From Membranipora membranacea (Eukaryota > Bryozoa > Gymnolaemata > Cheilostomatida > Membraniporidae), in NCBI GenBank assembly GCA_914767715.1, contig OU612072.1, positions 18,292,001 through 18,356,000 on the forward strand: a DNA stretch of 64,000 bases, given 5' to 3'. A model generated the notes under the pieces. It worked only from the letters and a program-made list of their open reading frames with translations, did not search any database and was not told the DNA's origin. Every line of letters starts with the position of its first letter. Within the stretch, counting starts at the first letter, position 1. The position numbers and the translations under genes are program-made. Of this stretch, positions 1-11,341 are shown piece by piece.

Positions 1-56
1 GATTAACTTATAACACTCAAGGGCAGACAACTCCAGCAAGATCCTGCATTGTTCTC

Positions 57-102
57 AGACTTTCTCTCGCCCGGTGGGCCGTCGGACGAGGGGCAAAAGT
101 CT
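57..102. repeat. GC-rich structured hairpin
   Basis: AGACTTT and AAAGTCT enclose a GC-rich loop with its own GCCC-ggt-GGGC stem. It stands out from the AT-rich surroundings; perhaps the end of a mobile element cut by the window edge. No further support. Confidence 0.35.
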
Positions 103-1636
103 GGGGGGCTCAGACTAATATAAACCCAATGTGCCACAATAATATTTAAAAAAGAATTATTTCTCAAAGAAATCTACAAAAAACTGCCTTTACTAACAAA
201 GTAATGTATTGCACACCTGTTTCAAATAGTCCGATCTCTTCCAAATTTTTGTTTGTTATTTAAAATAAGGCTTTCCAGATATGCCGATTTTTGCATCAAT
301 GTAAATTGCATACAAGCACAAGACTTCACAGATTTTGTTCCTTGTGAATCAGCCAAATCAACGAAAACAAAACAAAACAAAACACTCAAATCATTGATGG
401 ACATGAAACTTTGCCATTACCTCTAAAATCAAAGCAAATGCAGAGCAGTAGTAGAACATAAAATTTTACAATTGGTGTGCTCAAAATTTAGATGTCCGCT
501 GCTATATTGCTGACTCCAGAAAAACACAACTAACCTACAGATTTCAAAATTTTAAAAGTTCGATGTTCTAAACTTCTACAGATTGTATCTTGTCGTCAGC
601 ATTGAGGTATGATGATTTCCTGAAGTACCAGATTAAGCTGTCTCTTGCTCAATTAGGCCTCTAACTAAGTCTTGGGTTACCATGTATTCACAAAATAAAT
701 TCAATCACTTGTTCCTCAGTTGTAACAAGGAGGAAGTCCTTAACTCCCTGGTCATACTTAAACTACAAAGCTAAACAGACCATCAAACCTTCACTAGTAG
801 CTGCTGAATCTATTGCAATTTTCAAACACCATTTTACGTCATAATTGATTGAAAAATTGGCATTCAATCAGAACTACGAGTGCAAAATACTATTGCTTTG
901 AGTCTATACACAGTTGTCAATGGTTTGCTGTTTTAGTAATACTGGAGCTACATTGTTAAACAGCCCATCAAAATGATTACCAGCAGCTGTTGAATCTATT
1001 GCTATTTTCGAGGTTCTTACATATAGTTCAACTTATTTTTACGTCTCCTGAGATTTGAAAAACAATTATATACATCTTTCAGCCGATCATTGTTTCGGTC
1101 GGCACATTAGCTCATTACAAAACAGTCTAGTTTCATGTGTGAGTCCTTGAGACCAAGATTTTCAATTTCTTTTAGATTAACCATATCACCCTTTGATATT
1201 ACCATATATATAGAATATCATCTCTCCAGAGTTGAATGGCATTTCCTAAATAGCATGTTGTGAGTTACAAAACTTAGATTCCGAGAATTCTCAAATGATA
1301 TTGATAAATCCATCTTGGTGTTTTACTAGGGAGTAACAGGAGAACGGAGAAATAACTCCTGATGCTTTATAATGTATATGTCATATCGGCACTGTCTATA
1401 TACAATCATACCCTCGGCACAATGGCCACCATTTCAGATTTGTAAAAAATATTTTTCTTGTCAGTATGTTCACCCCATGCTTGCGAATGGTATGGTTAAT
1501 GATTTGGCAACTGCATTATGTGAACAGCTAACAGAACATTGAATATAGTCAACCTAGAGCTCTCATACTCACACAATTACATAAGAATCAGTGCATCTTC
1601 AGCATTTTTACTAAAAGTATCCTCAGCAACACTTAC
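103..1636. other. Non-coding, related to other intron blocks
   Basis: No gene seen. The 735-1010 stretch is a diverged copy of blocks at 10145-10400 and 36230-36520 (shared agctgctgaatctattg). Confidence 0.5.
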
Positions 1637-1779
1637 AAGTTGAAGTTCTAGTCAATATAATCACGTTCTGTCTCTGCAAACCTTTTTTAAGCACCCACAT
1701 AGTCTTTTTCATTGAGATATCATCATGGACAGTTTGAAAATCATCAACATTTTTCTCTATTGATAGGCACCGTGTTTGC
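1637..1779 (-). CDS. Possible post-LRR exon
   Basis: A 143-nt open stretch lies between an AG (GTCAG) at 1780-1784 and a consensus donor GTAAGT at 1631-1636. It would enter in phase 2, exactly what the LRR exons deliver, and leave in phase 1. The 47 codons read QTRCLSIEKNVDDF, then QTVHDDISMKKTMWVL, then KKGLQRQNVIILTRTST, an amphipathic, lysine-rich sequence with no LRR pattern. I do not recognise a domain. A diverged copy of the surrounding sequence at about 37463-37640 has lost this frame. It could be a real linker or C-terminal exon, or chance. Confidence 0.3.
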
Positions 1780-1784
1780 CTGAC

Positions 1785-2319
1785 TAAATGACCTTGTAGC
1801 CACTCACTTTGTAGCTCATGCAATCAACTATTTGCTTATACACAGAGGGAATGTCCCTATCCCTCAAGCGTATGATATAAGCTTGAGATACTAGCTAGGT
1901 CAGGTCAAAACCTCAGATTTGGCCAATAAAACTAACTGTCCAGCAATTGATCTATTTCTTTTGGCAGATCAAATATAAAGCTTTTCACGTTTCCCTGATA
2001 CATTATATTACGTCATAGTTATGATCATGTGTGATAAACATAGTTAGACTTATTAGAAGTATTATCGCAACCAGATAGCTGTTGGACCTTGATGGCCCAG
2101 GATCGAATTCCACTCGGGACTCATTTTACATTGACACAATGAGATCACAAAAAATTTGCAGGCTGTAGTGAGGTGAAGGTTGACAACAAAATATGTGTAG
2201 CCATCACTCCTCTCCTCTATTCCTCTTTGGATTTACTTATTATTCAGGGAAACTTGTCAGTGAAAAGTTAAAGTCTACACCCCGATAAACTGACATAAAT
2301 GGTAAAACAAGCATCTTAC
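1785..2319. other. Non-coding intron sequence
   Basis: 1785-1900 resembles 37500-37640, and 2098-2280 resembles the blocks before the A-type exons (gaattccactcgggactc). No exon found. Confidence 0.5.
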
Positions 2320-2463
2320 CTGTCAGGCAGATCCTCCAGATCACACCAATTTATATTCAGTTTCTTTAGTGATGTCAGCTCACCGACTACTGAAGGTAAG
2401 ACTCCTGAGCTGAACTGATTACGGTTAAGATCAAGCTCTTCTAAATTGACTAGTTGTCCCATG
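2320..2463 (-). CDS. LRR exon A, last clear repeat exon
   Basis: This 144-nt, phase 2-2 exon encodes MGQLVNLEELDLNRNQF, SSGVLPSVVGELTSLKKL and NINWCDLEDLPD. The acceptor is CTTGCAG and the donor GTAAGATG. It is the most 3' intact LRR exon in the window and is not part of a recent duplicate. The possible next exon is 1637-1779, which enters in the matching phase. The ATG-initiated open frame that continues to 2615 runs into the intron. Confidence 0.7.
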
Positions 2464-2684
2464 CTGCAAGTATGGAAATGCAGGGTCAAAATGTGCAAAG
2501 TATCAGAATCATGTGACTTCAAAATCAGGTGAACTATACTAAAATATCTGAGATTTGAAACACAATGATATAACTCTATCAATCGGTTATTGTCCCAGTT
2601 GGTACAAACTGCCACCTTACAAAAGATGAAAGATTCTTAAAGTGATGGACTGCTAGAATTATATGAGATCTGAGTTGGAAAAAG

Positions 2685-2723
2685 TAATAATCAAGCTCCT
2701 CTTAATATCTCAGCTTTCTCATG
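2685..2723 (-). pseudogene. N-terminal half of an LRR exon A, with stop
   Basis: Same relic as 14972, but the seventh codon is a stop (MRKLRY then TAA). The acceptor CTTGCAG is intact. Confidence 0.4.
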
Positions 2724-3229
2724 CTGCAAGTATGGAAATGCAAAATGTCAAAGTGTGCAAGGTGTTTAGAATCATGAAACTTTAAAACTGGTTTTTAAGT
2801 CTCTTGAGATTTGAAAAACAATTATATAAATCTATCATCTGATCATTGTCCCAGTTGGCACAATAGCTCATTACAAAACAGTTTAGTTGTTTGCCAAATT
2901 GAATCTTGACATTTGAAAATCAGATGAACCATAGCTAGAGCTCCTGTTATTTGAAAGGTATTTAGATTAATCGATCAGTTGTAGATCAATATCTCAGTTG
3001 GCACACTAGCTCATGTCCTCAAGAATAACCAAATTAAATCATACAAAATATACTAAAGCTTATACCCAAACACACAGTTTATAATCACTATGTTTCCATA
3101 GATCGATTTGACACCAGTTTCAAGCGTGAAGGATACATTGGAATGACCTTTCAGTCCGCTTACGCTTGTGCTGAATGACATTTTATGACGCGAATACAGA
3201 TAACGTGTTGAATCAAACAAATCCAATTA

Positions 3230-3301
3230 GGCGGCATGGCTGAATGGTTAGCGCGCTTGCACAAAATGCCTTCAAAGAGTATTGCCGTGGGAGATGGAAC
3301 C
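3230..3301 (+). repeat. Degenerate tRNA-derived SINE head
   Basis: Starts GGCGGCATGGCTGAATGG and continues with a good A-box-like stretch (TAGCGCGCTTGC). The B-box position reads GTGGGAGATGGAACC, two or three changes from a normal T arm. No A-rich tail is visible. Confidence 0.45.
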
Positions 3302-4730
3302 ATAGTAATTGGTAGTTGTATGTTTATTTTGAATATTATGGAATTCTAGTCTTTCACATTACAGGCTGTTTGTCAAGTTTGTGACAAAAATGAAATCACA
3401 AATGTTAAATATCAACATTCTACATTTCAGGGTCTAGTTTTGTTGTCATAAAATGTCTATCTCACGTTTAAATATCACTACGACATACCATTCTGAACTT
3501 AGTTCTTTTCTAAGTCATAACAAGGAACAAAATATGTCTTATGTGTTATATTCTGCTTTTTTCTAGAAAGATGCAAAATTAATCAGGTTCGGCTGGAATT
3601 TTGAAGTAGTCCTCTATGAATGTACGGTGAATGTCAATTTCTGAGACAGGATTAATTTCATCGGGCAACATTAAAAAATCTTTTTTTTTAAGAGCATCAG
3701 AAATTGCAAATAGCCATTAATAGAATTGAAATGTACAGCTGAGAGGTATATTTATTAATGTGTCTGAACAATGCAGGATGAAAAATTATAAAAGGTGGAC
3801 CTGGTTTCAAACATATTCACTATTCGACAATTCACATGTGAATTTATGGATTTAATCATTTCTGCTTTGAAAATAAATGGGTATCTAGTTATCTTCAGCA
3901 AGCATGACCCTTTGAATAATCGTAATGCATGCAATATTTTTCCAGGATGAGGGACGCCCAGGGTCTGACAACCCTTAACCATTTGAAAACTCTAGACTCG
4001 AAACTATGGGCTATTTCATACACACTCAGTGTCCTTCCTAGTTGAGTACATCCCTGCCAAATATTAAAAAAAAAATTTTAGATGGGCAATTAATAATCAG
4101 AATTTCCTAAACCTCTATCATATACCAATTATCACATGCTCAAACTGAACAAATTCTCATACACCAGCAATTTCTCAAATGATTCCCAACTATTCTGCAA
4201 TCAATTTCTCAGTTATTTGCATCATTTTCCAGAGAGTAATATCCATATAATCAAACCTCCGAATACTACTTTTCTCCACTCTATCGTCACAGTTTTCAAT
4301 ATTCTTTCATAACATTGTCAATCTCTGAGGAAGTTATGTCATTTAAAAAAACTGTCTTTCAGCCACTTCATATGAGCTTATTTAAAAGATTCTTACCACA
4401 TACAAAGTGATATTATTTCAAATTTAAGTGATCATGTTAAACTACACACTACCAATACCCTTCTTGACAACACTATAGCTACCACTTTTAGTTATTAACC
4501 AATTCTCATAAGTGTTTGCATTTATCACATTTTAAGATTTCTTCAAGATTATATTTCTTATTAATTATGCACTTACATCTTTGTGACTTTTTCGTATTTT
4601 TTTTGTTTGGGTATTCTGTAAAACACTCTAATAGAATAATAAAGTTTATATATATATGTATGTTATATTCATAGGTGCTTGCTTTTTATCATCTTATACA
4701 ATTTTGTTTTGTTTATTGCTGTGGTTAAGG

Positions 4731-5132
4731 CAGGGGCGTATATTCTAAAAAATTTCACTCACTGACTTTTCAGAGATGAGCATAATAATCGGGCGCAGCC
4801 CGATCCACACGGCGTAGGCGTGGCGGGGAGGGTGTGGGAGGGGCGCTTAAGCGGCCTCCCACCACGGAAATTTGTGCATATCGGTAGCAAAATAGTGCAA
4901 GCAGAGAGGTAAATCAATAGCTCACTGAGCTGTTGGGTACTTTCAGAAAACAACTCATTAGCAGTAGAAGATTACGGTAAAAATTCTCCAGTTATAAAGC
5001 ACCCTTTTGAAAAAAAACTGACCTTGATGGGATTCGAACCCACAACAATCTTTAATAGTGATTATTAGGCAGACGCTCTACACACTGAGCTATTCAGCCA
5101 TTCATGGCCGTGAGTGGTAATATACGCCACTG
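4731..5132 (-). mobile_element. Non-autonomous hAT-type element, copy 1
   Basis: A 402-bp element is bounded by 14-bp terminal inverted repeats with one mismatch (CAGGGGCGTATATT and CAGTGGCGTATATT) and flanked by a perfect 8-bp duplication GGTTAAGG (4723-4730, 5133-5140). Eight-base duplications with CAG-type ends are the hallmark of the hAT superfamily. Homologous intron blocks at about 30070 and 34118 lack the element and read straight through (ggttaaattgacaaac), an empty site. It codes no transposase. It holds a GC-rich core with a perfect 7-bp hairpin (ATCGGGC-GCA-GCCCGAT) and a tRNA-like segment in minus orientation. Confidence 0.85.
5021..5099 (-). tRNA. tRNA-like pol III promoter segment in hAT element 1
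   Basis: Read on the minus strand, it has an A box (TAGCTCAGTGTGTAGAGC, with a complete 4-bp D stem), an intact B box and T arm (GGGTTCGAATCCC), and a run of eight T only a few bases past the 3' end, a pol III terminator. The acceptor stem pairs poorly (about four of seven) and no normal anticodon arm can be drawn. It is therefore a tRNA-derived sequence rather than a working tRNA gene. Confidence 0.6.
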
Positions 5133-5285
5133 GGTTAAGGTGACAAACTTGAATGAACACCGTTAACCCGAGAGTTGGCTTCATCAAAAGTGTTAAAAAA
5201 GCATTCTCATAGGTTAACTTAACAGTTAGTTGTCATGATTTTATTGCGAGCAAATGATAGTCGGTTTTTAAATACTCAGTTTTAC

Positions 5286-5429
5286 CTTTCAGGCAGCTCG
5301 AACAGTCCACACTTTCCCAGGTTAAGTATCTTCAGGTTTACCAGCCCGCACACAGCTGAGGATAATATCCTTGAAGTGAACCCATTTCCCTTTAAGTATA
5401 ACTCCTCCAAACAGCTCAGATTTGGCATG
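5286..5429 (-). CDS. LRR exon B
   Basis: This 144-nt, phase 2-2 exon encodes MPNLSCLEELYLKGNGF, TSRILSSAVCGLVNLKI and GKCGLFELPE. The normal SGILPS turn is SRILSS here, which loses the conserved Pro between the two repeats. Acceptor TTTTTGCAG, donor GTAAAA. Its duplicate at 7361 has kept the Pro but lost six bases, so the two copies have diverged by different routes. Confidence 0.65.
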
Positions 5430-5919
5430 CTGCAAAAAGGAGTGAACCCGATTTCAAAATCAATCAAGGTCATGGGTTAACTTAGTACTATAAGACAATT
5501 GTATTCATTTGTTTTCTGAAAATTTTGCATAAAATTATTTAAAGGATGAACAAGTGTAATTACTTATTTATACAAAAAGTGCCAGATATACAAGAGTCTG
5601 CTGCTTTGAATTCATAATTAACACAAGAATCGAACAATGGGAACAACTCCAACTACGCAGCTGCATGTAAATATCTCGATAATGCTTCACCATCCAAGAA
5701 CTGTAAGCCAGCGATGGTAACTATAACACCCCTCAACAGCTTTGAGAACCAATGATGCAAGGATGAATATGTGTGTTCTTGAAAAAGCTTATAAATCAAT
5801 CAACTGGGCCAATTCTTAATTATTTATTCGATTGCTCGCTAGCTCTCAAACAAACCTGAAAGGAGAAAACATGTATCGAAGAAATGTGTATTTACGAAAT
5901 TCACAGTTCCTAGTTTTAC

Positions 5920-5995
5920 CTATCAGGCAGCTCTCTCAGACCACTCATTCTTGATCATGTCAGATCATTGAAATCATCCATTGCCTGAGCTTGCT
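5920..5995 (-). pseudogene. Half LRR exon B relic with stop
   Basis: MSGLRELPD precedes a GTAAAA donor, with an in-frame TGA four codons further upstream. Shared with 7989, so the stop predates the 2.1-2.6-kb duplication. Confidence 0.4.
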
Positions 5996-6806
5996 AACTT
6001 TTACACAGCCATTTATGGTAACAATAAATATCAAATAAAATGTCTATCTCACGTTTAAATATCACTACGACATACCATTCTGAACTTAGTTCTTTTCTAA
6101 GTCATAACAAGGAACAAAATATGTCTTATGTGTTATATTCTGCTTTTTTCTAGAAAGATGCAAAATTAATCAGGTTCGGCTGGAATTTTGAAGTAGTCCT
6201 CTATGAATGTACGGTGAATGTCAATTTCTGAGACAGGATTAATTTCATCGGGCAACATTAAAAAATCTTTTTTTTTAAGAGCATCAGAAATTGCAAATAG
6301 CCATTAATAGAATTGAAATGTACAGCTGAGAGGTATATTTATTAATGTGTCTGAACAATGCAGGATGAAAAATTATATTCTTTCATAACATTGTCAATCT
6401 CTGAGGAAGTTATTTCATTTAAAAAAATTGTCTTTCAGCCACTTCATATGAGCTTATTTAAAAGATTCTTACCACATACGAAGTGATATTATTTCAAATT
6501 TAAGTGATCATGTTAAACTACACACTACCAATACCCTTCTTGACAACACTATAGCTACCACTTTTAGTTATTAACCAATTCTCATAAGTGTTTGCATTTA
6601 TCACATTTTAAGATTTCTTCAAGATTATATTTCTTATTAATTATGCACTTACATCTTTGTGACTTTTTCGTATTTTTTTTGTTTGGGTATTCTGTAAAAC
6701 ACTCTAATAGAATAATAAAGTTTATATATATATGTATGTTATATTCATAGGTGCTTGCTTTTTATCATCTTATACAATTTTGTTTTGTTTATTGCTGTGG
6801 TTAAGG

Positions 6807-7208
6807 CAGGGGCGTATATTCTAAAAAATTTCACTCACTGACTTTTCAGAGATGAGCATAATAATCGGGCGCAGCCCGATCCACACGGCGTAGGCGTGGC
6901 GGGGAGGGTGTGGGAGGGGCGCTTAAGCGGCCTCCCACCATGGAAATTTGTGCATATCGGTAGCAAAATAGTGCAAGCAGAGAGGTATTTCAATAGCTCA
7001 CTGAGCTGTTGGGTACTTTCAGAAAACAACTCAATAGCAGTAGAAGATTACGGTAAAAATTCTCCAGTTATAAAGCACCCTTTTGAAAAAAAACTGACCT
7101 TGATGGGATTCGAACCCACAACAATCTTTAATAGTGATTATTAGGCAGACGCTCTACACACTGAGCTATTCAGCCATTCATGGCCGTGAGTGGTAATATA
7201 CGCAACTG
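6807..7208 (-). mobile_element. Non-autonomous hAT-type element, copy 2
   Basis: Same 402-bp element with the same GGTTAAGG duplication (6799-6806 and 7209-7216). Shared flanks show it was copied by the segmental duplication, not by a new insertion. The right inverted repeat has one extra mismatch (CGCAACTG). Confidence 0.85.
7097..7175 (-). tRNA. tRNA-like pol III promoter segment in hAT element 2
   Basis: Identical in A box, B box and T-run to the 5021-5099 copy; carried by the duplicated hAT element. The anticodon arm is again not foldable, so decoding function is unlikely. Confidence 0.6.
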
Positions 7209-7360
7209 GGTTAAGGTGACAAACTTGAATGAACACCGTTAACCCGAGAGTTGGTTTCATCAAAAGTGTTAAAAAAGCATTCTCATAGGTTAACTTAACA
7301 GTAGTTGTCACGATTTTATTGCGAGCAAATGATAGTAGGTTATTAAATACTCAGTTTTAC

Positions 7361-7498
7361 CTTTCAGGCAGCTCGAACAGTCCACAGTTTCCCAGGTTAA
7401 GTATCTTCAGGTTTACCAGCTCGCACACAGCTGAGGGTAATCTCATGTCCTCATTTCCCTCTAAGTATAACTCCTCCAAACAGCTCAGATTTGGCATG
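7361..7498 (-). CDS. LRR exon B with in-frame 6-nt deletion
   Basis: This 138-nt exon, two codons shorter than the norm, is still phase 2-2. It encodes MPNLSCLEELYLEGNEDM then RLPSAVCELVNLKI and NCGLFELPE. The deletion and local rewriting fall in the convex loop of the first repeat (GNKFTSGILPS in the 30520 exon, GNEDMRLPS here), where length changes are tolerated in LRR proteins. Acceptor TTTTTGCAG and donor GTAAAA are intact. It is the duplicate of 5286-5429. Confidence 0.65.
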
Positions 7499-7988
7499 CT
7501 GCAAAAAGGAGTGAACCCGATTTCAAAATCAATCAAGGTCATGGGTTAACTTAGTACTATAAGACAATTGTATTCATTCGTTTTCTGAAAATTTTGCATA
7601 AAAATATTTAAAGGATGAACAAGTGTAATTACTTATTTATACAAAAAGTGCCAGATATACAAGAGTCTGCTGCTTTGAATTCATAATTGACACAAGAATC
7701 GAACAATGGGAACAACTCCAACTACGCAGCTGCATGTAAATATCTCGATAATGCTTCACCATCCAAGAACTGTAAGCCAGCGATGGTAACTATAACACCC
7801 CTCAACAGCTTTGAGAACCAATGATGCAAGGATGAATATGTGTGTTCTTGAAAAAGCTTATAAATCAATCAACTGGGCCAATTCTTAATTATTTATTCGA
7901 TTGCTCGCTAGCTCTCAAACAAACCTGAAAGGAGAAAACATGTATCGAAGAAATGTGTATTTACGAAATTCACAGTTCCTAGTTTTAC

Positions 7989-8064
7989 CTATCAGGCAGC
8001 TCTCTCAGACCACTCATTCTTGATCATGTCAGATCATTGAAATCATCCATTGCCTGAGCTTGCT
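7989..8064 (-). pseudogene. Half LRR exon B relic with stop
   Basis: Same relic as 5920; an in-frame TGA replaces the Arg codon found in the 23380 copy. Donor GTAAAA intact. Confidence 0.4.
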
Positions 8065-8110
8065 AACTTTTACACAGCCATTTATGGTAACAATAAATAT
8101 CAAATAAAAT

Positions 8111-9159
8111 GACACCAACTATTCTATAATCAATTTCTAATTTATTCACATCATTTTCTAGGAAGAGGTATCCATATAATCAAACTTCCAAAATACTTTT
8201 CTCAACAAAATGACAATAGTTTTCAACATGCTTCCATAACATCGTAGATCTCTGAAGAAGTTTTGTCTTTCATACACTACAGATTTTGTTCGTGACGAAC
8301 AAGGTTTTGTTTGTAAGAGTTATCTTCCCAAATCGCTATAAAATTCATTACATTGACTGTTGGTTGAAAAGAGCTGTACCAATAATTTGAGATAATAGTA
8401 GCAAATGCTAACAATCAACATCTTGCCAAGGTGTCCATGTTGCCTTAATGTTCATGAATTGGGACCACTCAAGATCGACACAAGATCAATATTCATCTGT
8501 TAATATTCCTGTCAATTTATATATACACTCCTGTAATATTTATTTGGTGACAAATCGCAAACCAGCTAGAGGGAAAAGGTTATTTGTATCTACACATGGA
8601 TGGCCTGTATTTATCTATTTTTGCTCTACGAGCAGAGTTTTTCTTCGTATTTATTTAAATACGAGAGTTCAGGTGGTGATGATTGTCTTCGGCTATATCG
8701 GTGAAGTTTTCACTGCAAGAGGCGTGCAGGAAAGTTGAGATGATTTGCATTGCTACATTGCCTAGCCTCTGTTCATAGTTGTCAGTGAAGGGCATCAAAA
8801 TCTGACTAACAGAGCGCTGGATCCTCTCAGATCTTGTTTTGTCAGTGTCTGATAGCAGACTGTACCATGCAGGGCGGGCGTAGGTGATTTAAGACTTAAT
8901 ATTAGCTACTTAGAAGGCTTTCAGGCCACCGCTGAGGCTTGATATAAGATTTTCCGATTTGGCTAGGAATCCAATCACAAAAAAGTTTTGGGAAGAAGAA
9001 TTACAAAAACATCTTCATTTCGATCAATCCTCAAGATGAGTGCCTATATAATTAGGAATAATGTTGATTGGAATGTGATATTGGCGCCAGTTTCAACTCA
9101 AAGGTATCATTCATGTCTTTGGATTATGAGCTAGTCACATTGTTCTGAAAGCAATCCTA
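8111..9159. other. Largely unique non-coding stretch
   Basis: Unlike its neighbours, most of this (after about 8290) does not recur in the window. The plus-strand frame 8448-8738 (96 codons) has no recognisable domain and no supporting splice or start context. Confidence 0.4.
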
Positions 9160-9642
9160 GACTAATCTGTTTGTCAAATAGTAATTTGAGAAGACATTGC
9201 CAGATTTGCCTTAAAATCCATGCAATGGATGCTATGTGTGCAATCTGCACTGTATATCAGCGTTCCCAATACAGAAAAACTATTAGAATATTTATGTCAA
9301 CAGGGAATCGTGATCAAAAAATCATTTCTGAATACATTTTCTCCTGTTATTGCAACATTTTGCCCAAAAATTTGCCTTGCAAGCATTTACAAAAATCTAT
9401 CATAGCCTGTCATATATGTTCGTGATTATATGAAAACTGTTTTAAAATCACAGAATATCCAAAACATGATGGAACTTTTTATTTGATTGTGATTCCCTGT
9501 TGTTATTTATATTCTTATGCTGTTTCTGTATAAGGAACGCTAATTTACAGTGTGCAAATTGCACACATAGCATCCTTTGCATGGATTTGAAAGCAAATCT
9601 GGCTATGTACTCCCAAATTACTATTTGACAAACAAATTAGTC
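9160..9642. mobile_element. Inverted-repeat element with imperfect 165-bp arms
   Basis: Left arm 9160-9325 (GACTAATCTGTTTGTCAAAT at its tip) is the diverged reverse complement of right arm 9475-9642, separated by about 150 bp. Short gaps and many substitutions show it is old. No target duplication or coding sequence is visible, so the class is unknown. The open frames 9171-9425 and 9220-9405 lie inside it and are not genes. Confidence 0.6.
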
Positions 9643-9879
9643 TTTATTTAAAAAGCATTATGATTATAATTTTGATTTTTGAAGACTTGGGTAGAAGATG
9701 TTGCTATATGTAATCAGCCTCGAATATCAGATTCACCATAACATGCCTCAATTCATGAGAACCATTGACTCAATAATAATCCTAGACAGGACGCTGTATA
9801 CAGCATTGAGGCACTGAAGCACTTGATTATCATGTATCATGTATCATTATCATGTATCATCATTCTGATGTAACCATAT

Positions 9880-9948
9880 TCTCATTTGCCCCGAAAGGGG
9901 CACTAAATAGGAAATAAAGTTCATATTATTATTATTATTATTATTATC
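9880..9948 (+). repeat. Retroelement-like 3' tail with (ATT)n
   Basis: A GCCCCGAAAGGGGC hairpin is followed by GGAAATAAAGTTC and about eight ATT repeats (9924-9947). This arrangement is common at the 3' ends of LINE- or SINE-type elements; no body is recognised upstream. Confidence 0.45.
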
Positions 9949-11067
9949 GCTATGCAACAACATTGGAAAGTGTAGAAGCAGGCTTCCAGCCATGGTTCAA
10001 TGTTGATAACTTTAATGAGTTAAAGTTTATAGACGCATAGCTATAAATTCTTTTGAAGTTTCGGCCCTGATTTAAAGTTTATTTCTTACTTAATTTCAGT
10101 GGGATTTGAGTCGGAAAAATGCTATCGATCCGAAACTTCCCGGTTATACTTGAGCTAAACAGGCCATCAGATGTTCACTAATAGCTGCTGAATCTATTGA
10201 ACAAATTTCATTCATACTAGATTGAGAAAGCAGCATTCAATCAGAACTTGGAATGCAAAAAAAAATAGCTTTGAGTATATACACAGTTTTCAATGGCTTG
10301 CTGATTTAGTAATACTTGAGCTACAAAAATGATCAACAACAGCTGTTAAATCAACTGTAAATTTCAATCCAAATAAAATTGATTGAGAAATCAACATTAA
10401 ACCAGGGCTGGGAAAAGTAAATTAACGACTGCTATGGTTGAAAATCACTGCTTCTACACCTTCAAATGTCGTTGCGTCACCATAATTAAGCTATATGCAG
10501 TGTTCTGTCTAGGTGTATTATTATGAAGAGAACACAACTTTGATCAAAGCAGCTTAATTCATTGGATTTTGATCTTATGGGGTTCGCTAGATGCATATAG
10601 CTATGTTTTTTTTCCTATGTAGGTTATGCGGGAACTGAATATTTTGCTGCATGGTGATCATAACTATTCTTCTATTGAAAGCATGACAATTTGTCAACCA
10701 TGTCATGCAGTATAAATCATAGCCAATTATGATTATCCCGGTAGAACCACCTAATGATGGTGAAATACTCAAAAAGTTATTGACTGCTAGAAGTATTAGA
10801 AGTCTGCCTCAGTTGGAAATAATAATGGTGCCATGGCATGTGCGGTTGTGCAGAATGTTATTTGATATGTACCATTTTGTATTGTTCATTGATATTACCT
10901 TAAACAGATCTTCAACTCTAGATTCATGAAAAGCCTATACTATTTCGACCGATATAATTGTCATTTGGCATGAACAAATGATAGATCATACCAAAAGCAT
11001 CACATTGAAGAAAGAATCAACAGATACGATGTGAGTAAGAGTATTTTTTTGTTCTGTGGCATCTTAC

Positions 11068-11122
11068 CTATCAGGCAAATCCTCCAGATCACATACACGT
11101 ATATCTAGTGTCTTGAGTGATC
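11068..11122 (-). pseudogene. C-terminal half of an LRR exon A
   Basis: This is an open half repeat, SLKTLDIRVCDLEDLPD, with an intact donor (GTAAGATG). The first repeat and acceptor are gone. Together with the full exon at 11342 it shows that each A-type module was once a pair of exons. Confidence 0.45.
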
Positions 11123-11341
11123 GGATCGAATTCCACTCGGTACTCATTTTACAATGACACAATCAGATCACACAAAAATTGCAGACTGTAGCGAGGTGAA
11201 GGTTGACAAGAAAATATGTGTACCAATCACTCCTCTCTTCTATTCCTCCTTGGATTTACTTATTTTTTGGGAAACTTGTCAACGAAAAGTTAAAGTGTTC
11301 ATCCCAATAAACTGACATAAATGGTAAAACAGGCATCTTAC

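Larger units (their letters stand above)
3448..6034. repeat. Segmental duplication, copy 1 (2.6 kb)
   Basis: This copy matches 6035-8110 in the same orientation with few differences. It carries the LRR exon 5286, the half exon 5920 and a hAT-type element. It holds a 512-bp stretch (about 3797-4308) that is absent from copy 2. Part of the 3.7-4.1-kb segment recurs at 29.1-29.4 and 33.2-33.5 kb. Confidence 0.8.
6035..8110. repeat. Segmental duplication, copy 2 (2.1 kb)
   Basis: Tandem copy of 3448-6034. The offset is about 2,588 bp before, and 2,076 bp after, a 512-bp deletion located near 6375. It includes the LRR exon with the 6-nt deletion (7361) and the second hAT-type element, which shares the target duplication of the first; insertion therefore came before duplication. 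Confidence 0.8.

Noticed and set aside
3755-3982. Minus-strand frame recurring at 29124 and 33172
   Set aside because: Present because the whole intron block is duplicated; differences among copies do not favour silent positions, and no splice sites frame it.
5021-5099. Functional tRNA gene
   Set aside because: A and B boxes and terminator are good, but the acceptor stem is weak and no anticodon arm forms; kept as tRNA-like only.
5235-5480. Plus-strand open frames across LRR exons (also 7319, 21781, 30174, 30532, 34222, 34580)
   Set aside because: Antisense readings of the minus-strand LRR exons.
8448-8738. 96-codon plus-strand frame
   Set aside because: No domain, no start or splice context, and hydrophobic stretches expected from AT-rich sequence.
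9171-9425. Cys-rich 84-codon plus-strand frame
   Set aside because: Falls inside the inverted-repeat element 9160-9642; cysteine spacing fits no zinc-finger pattern.
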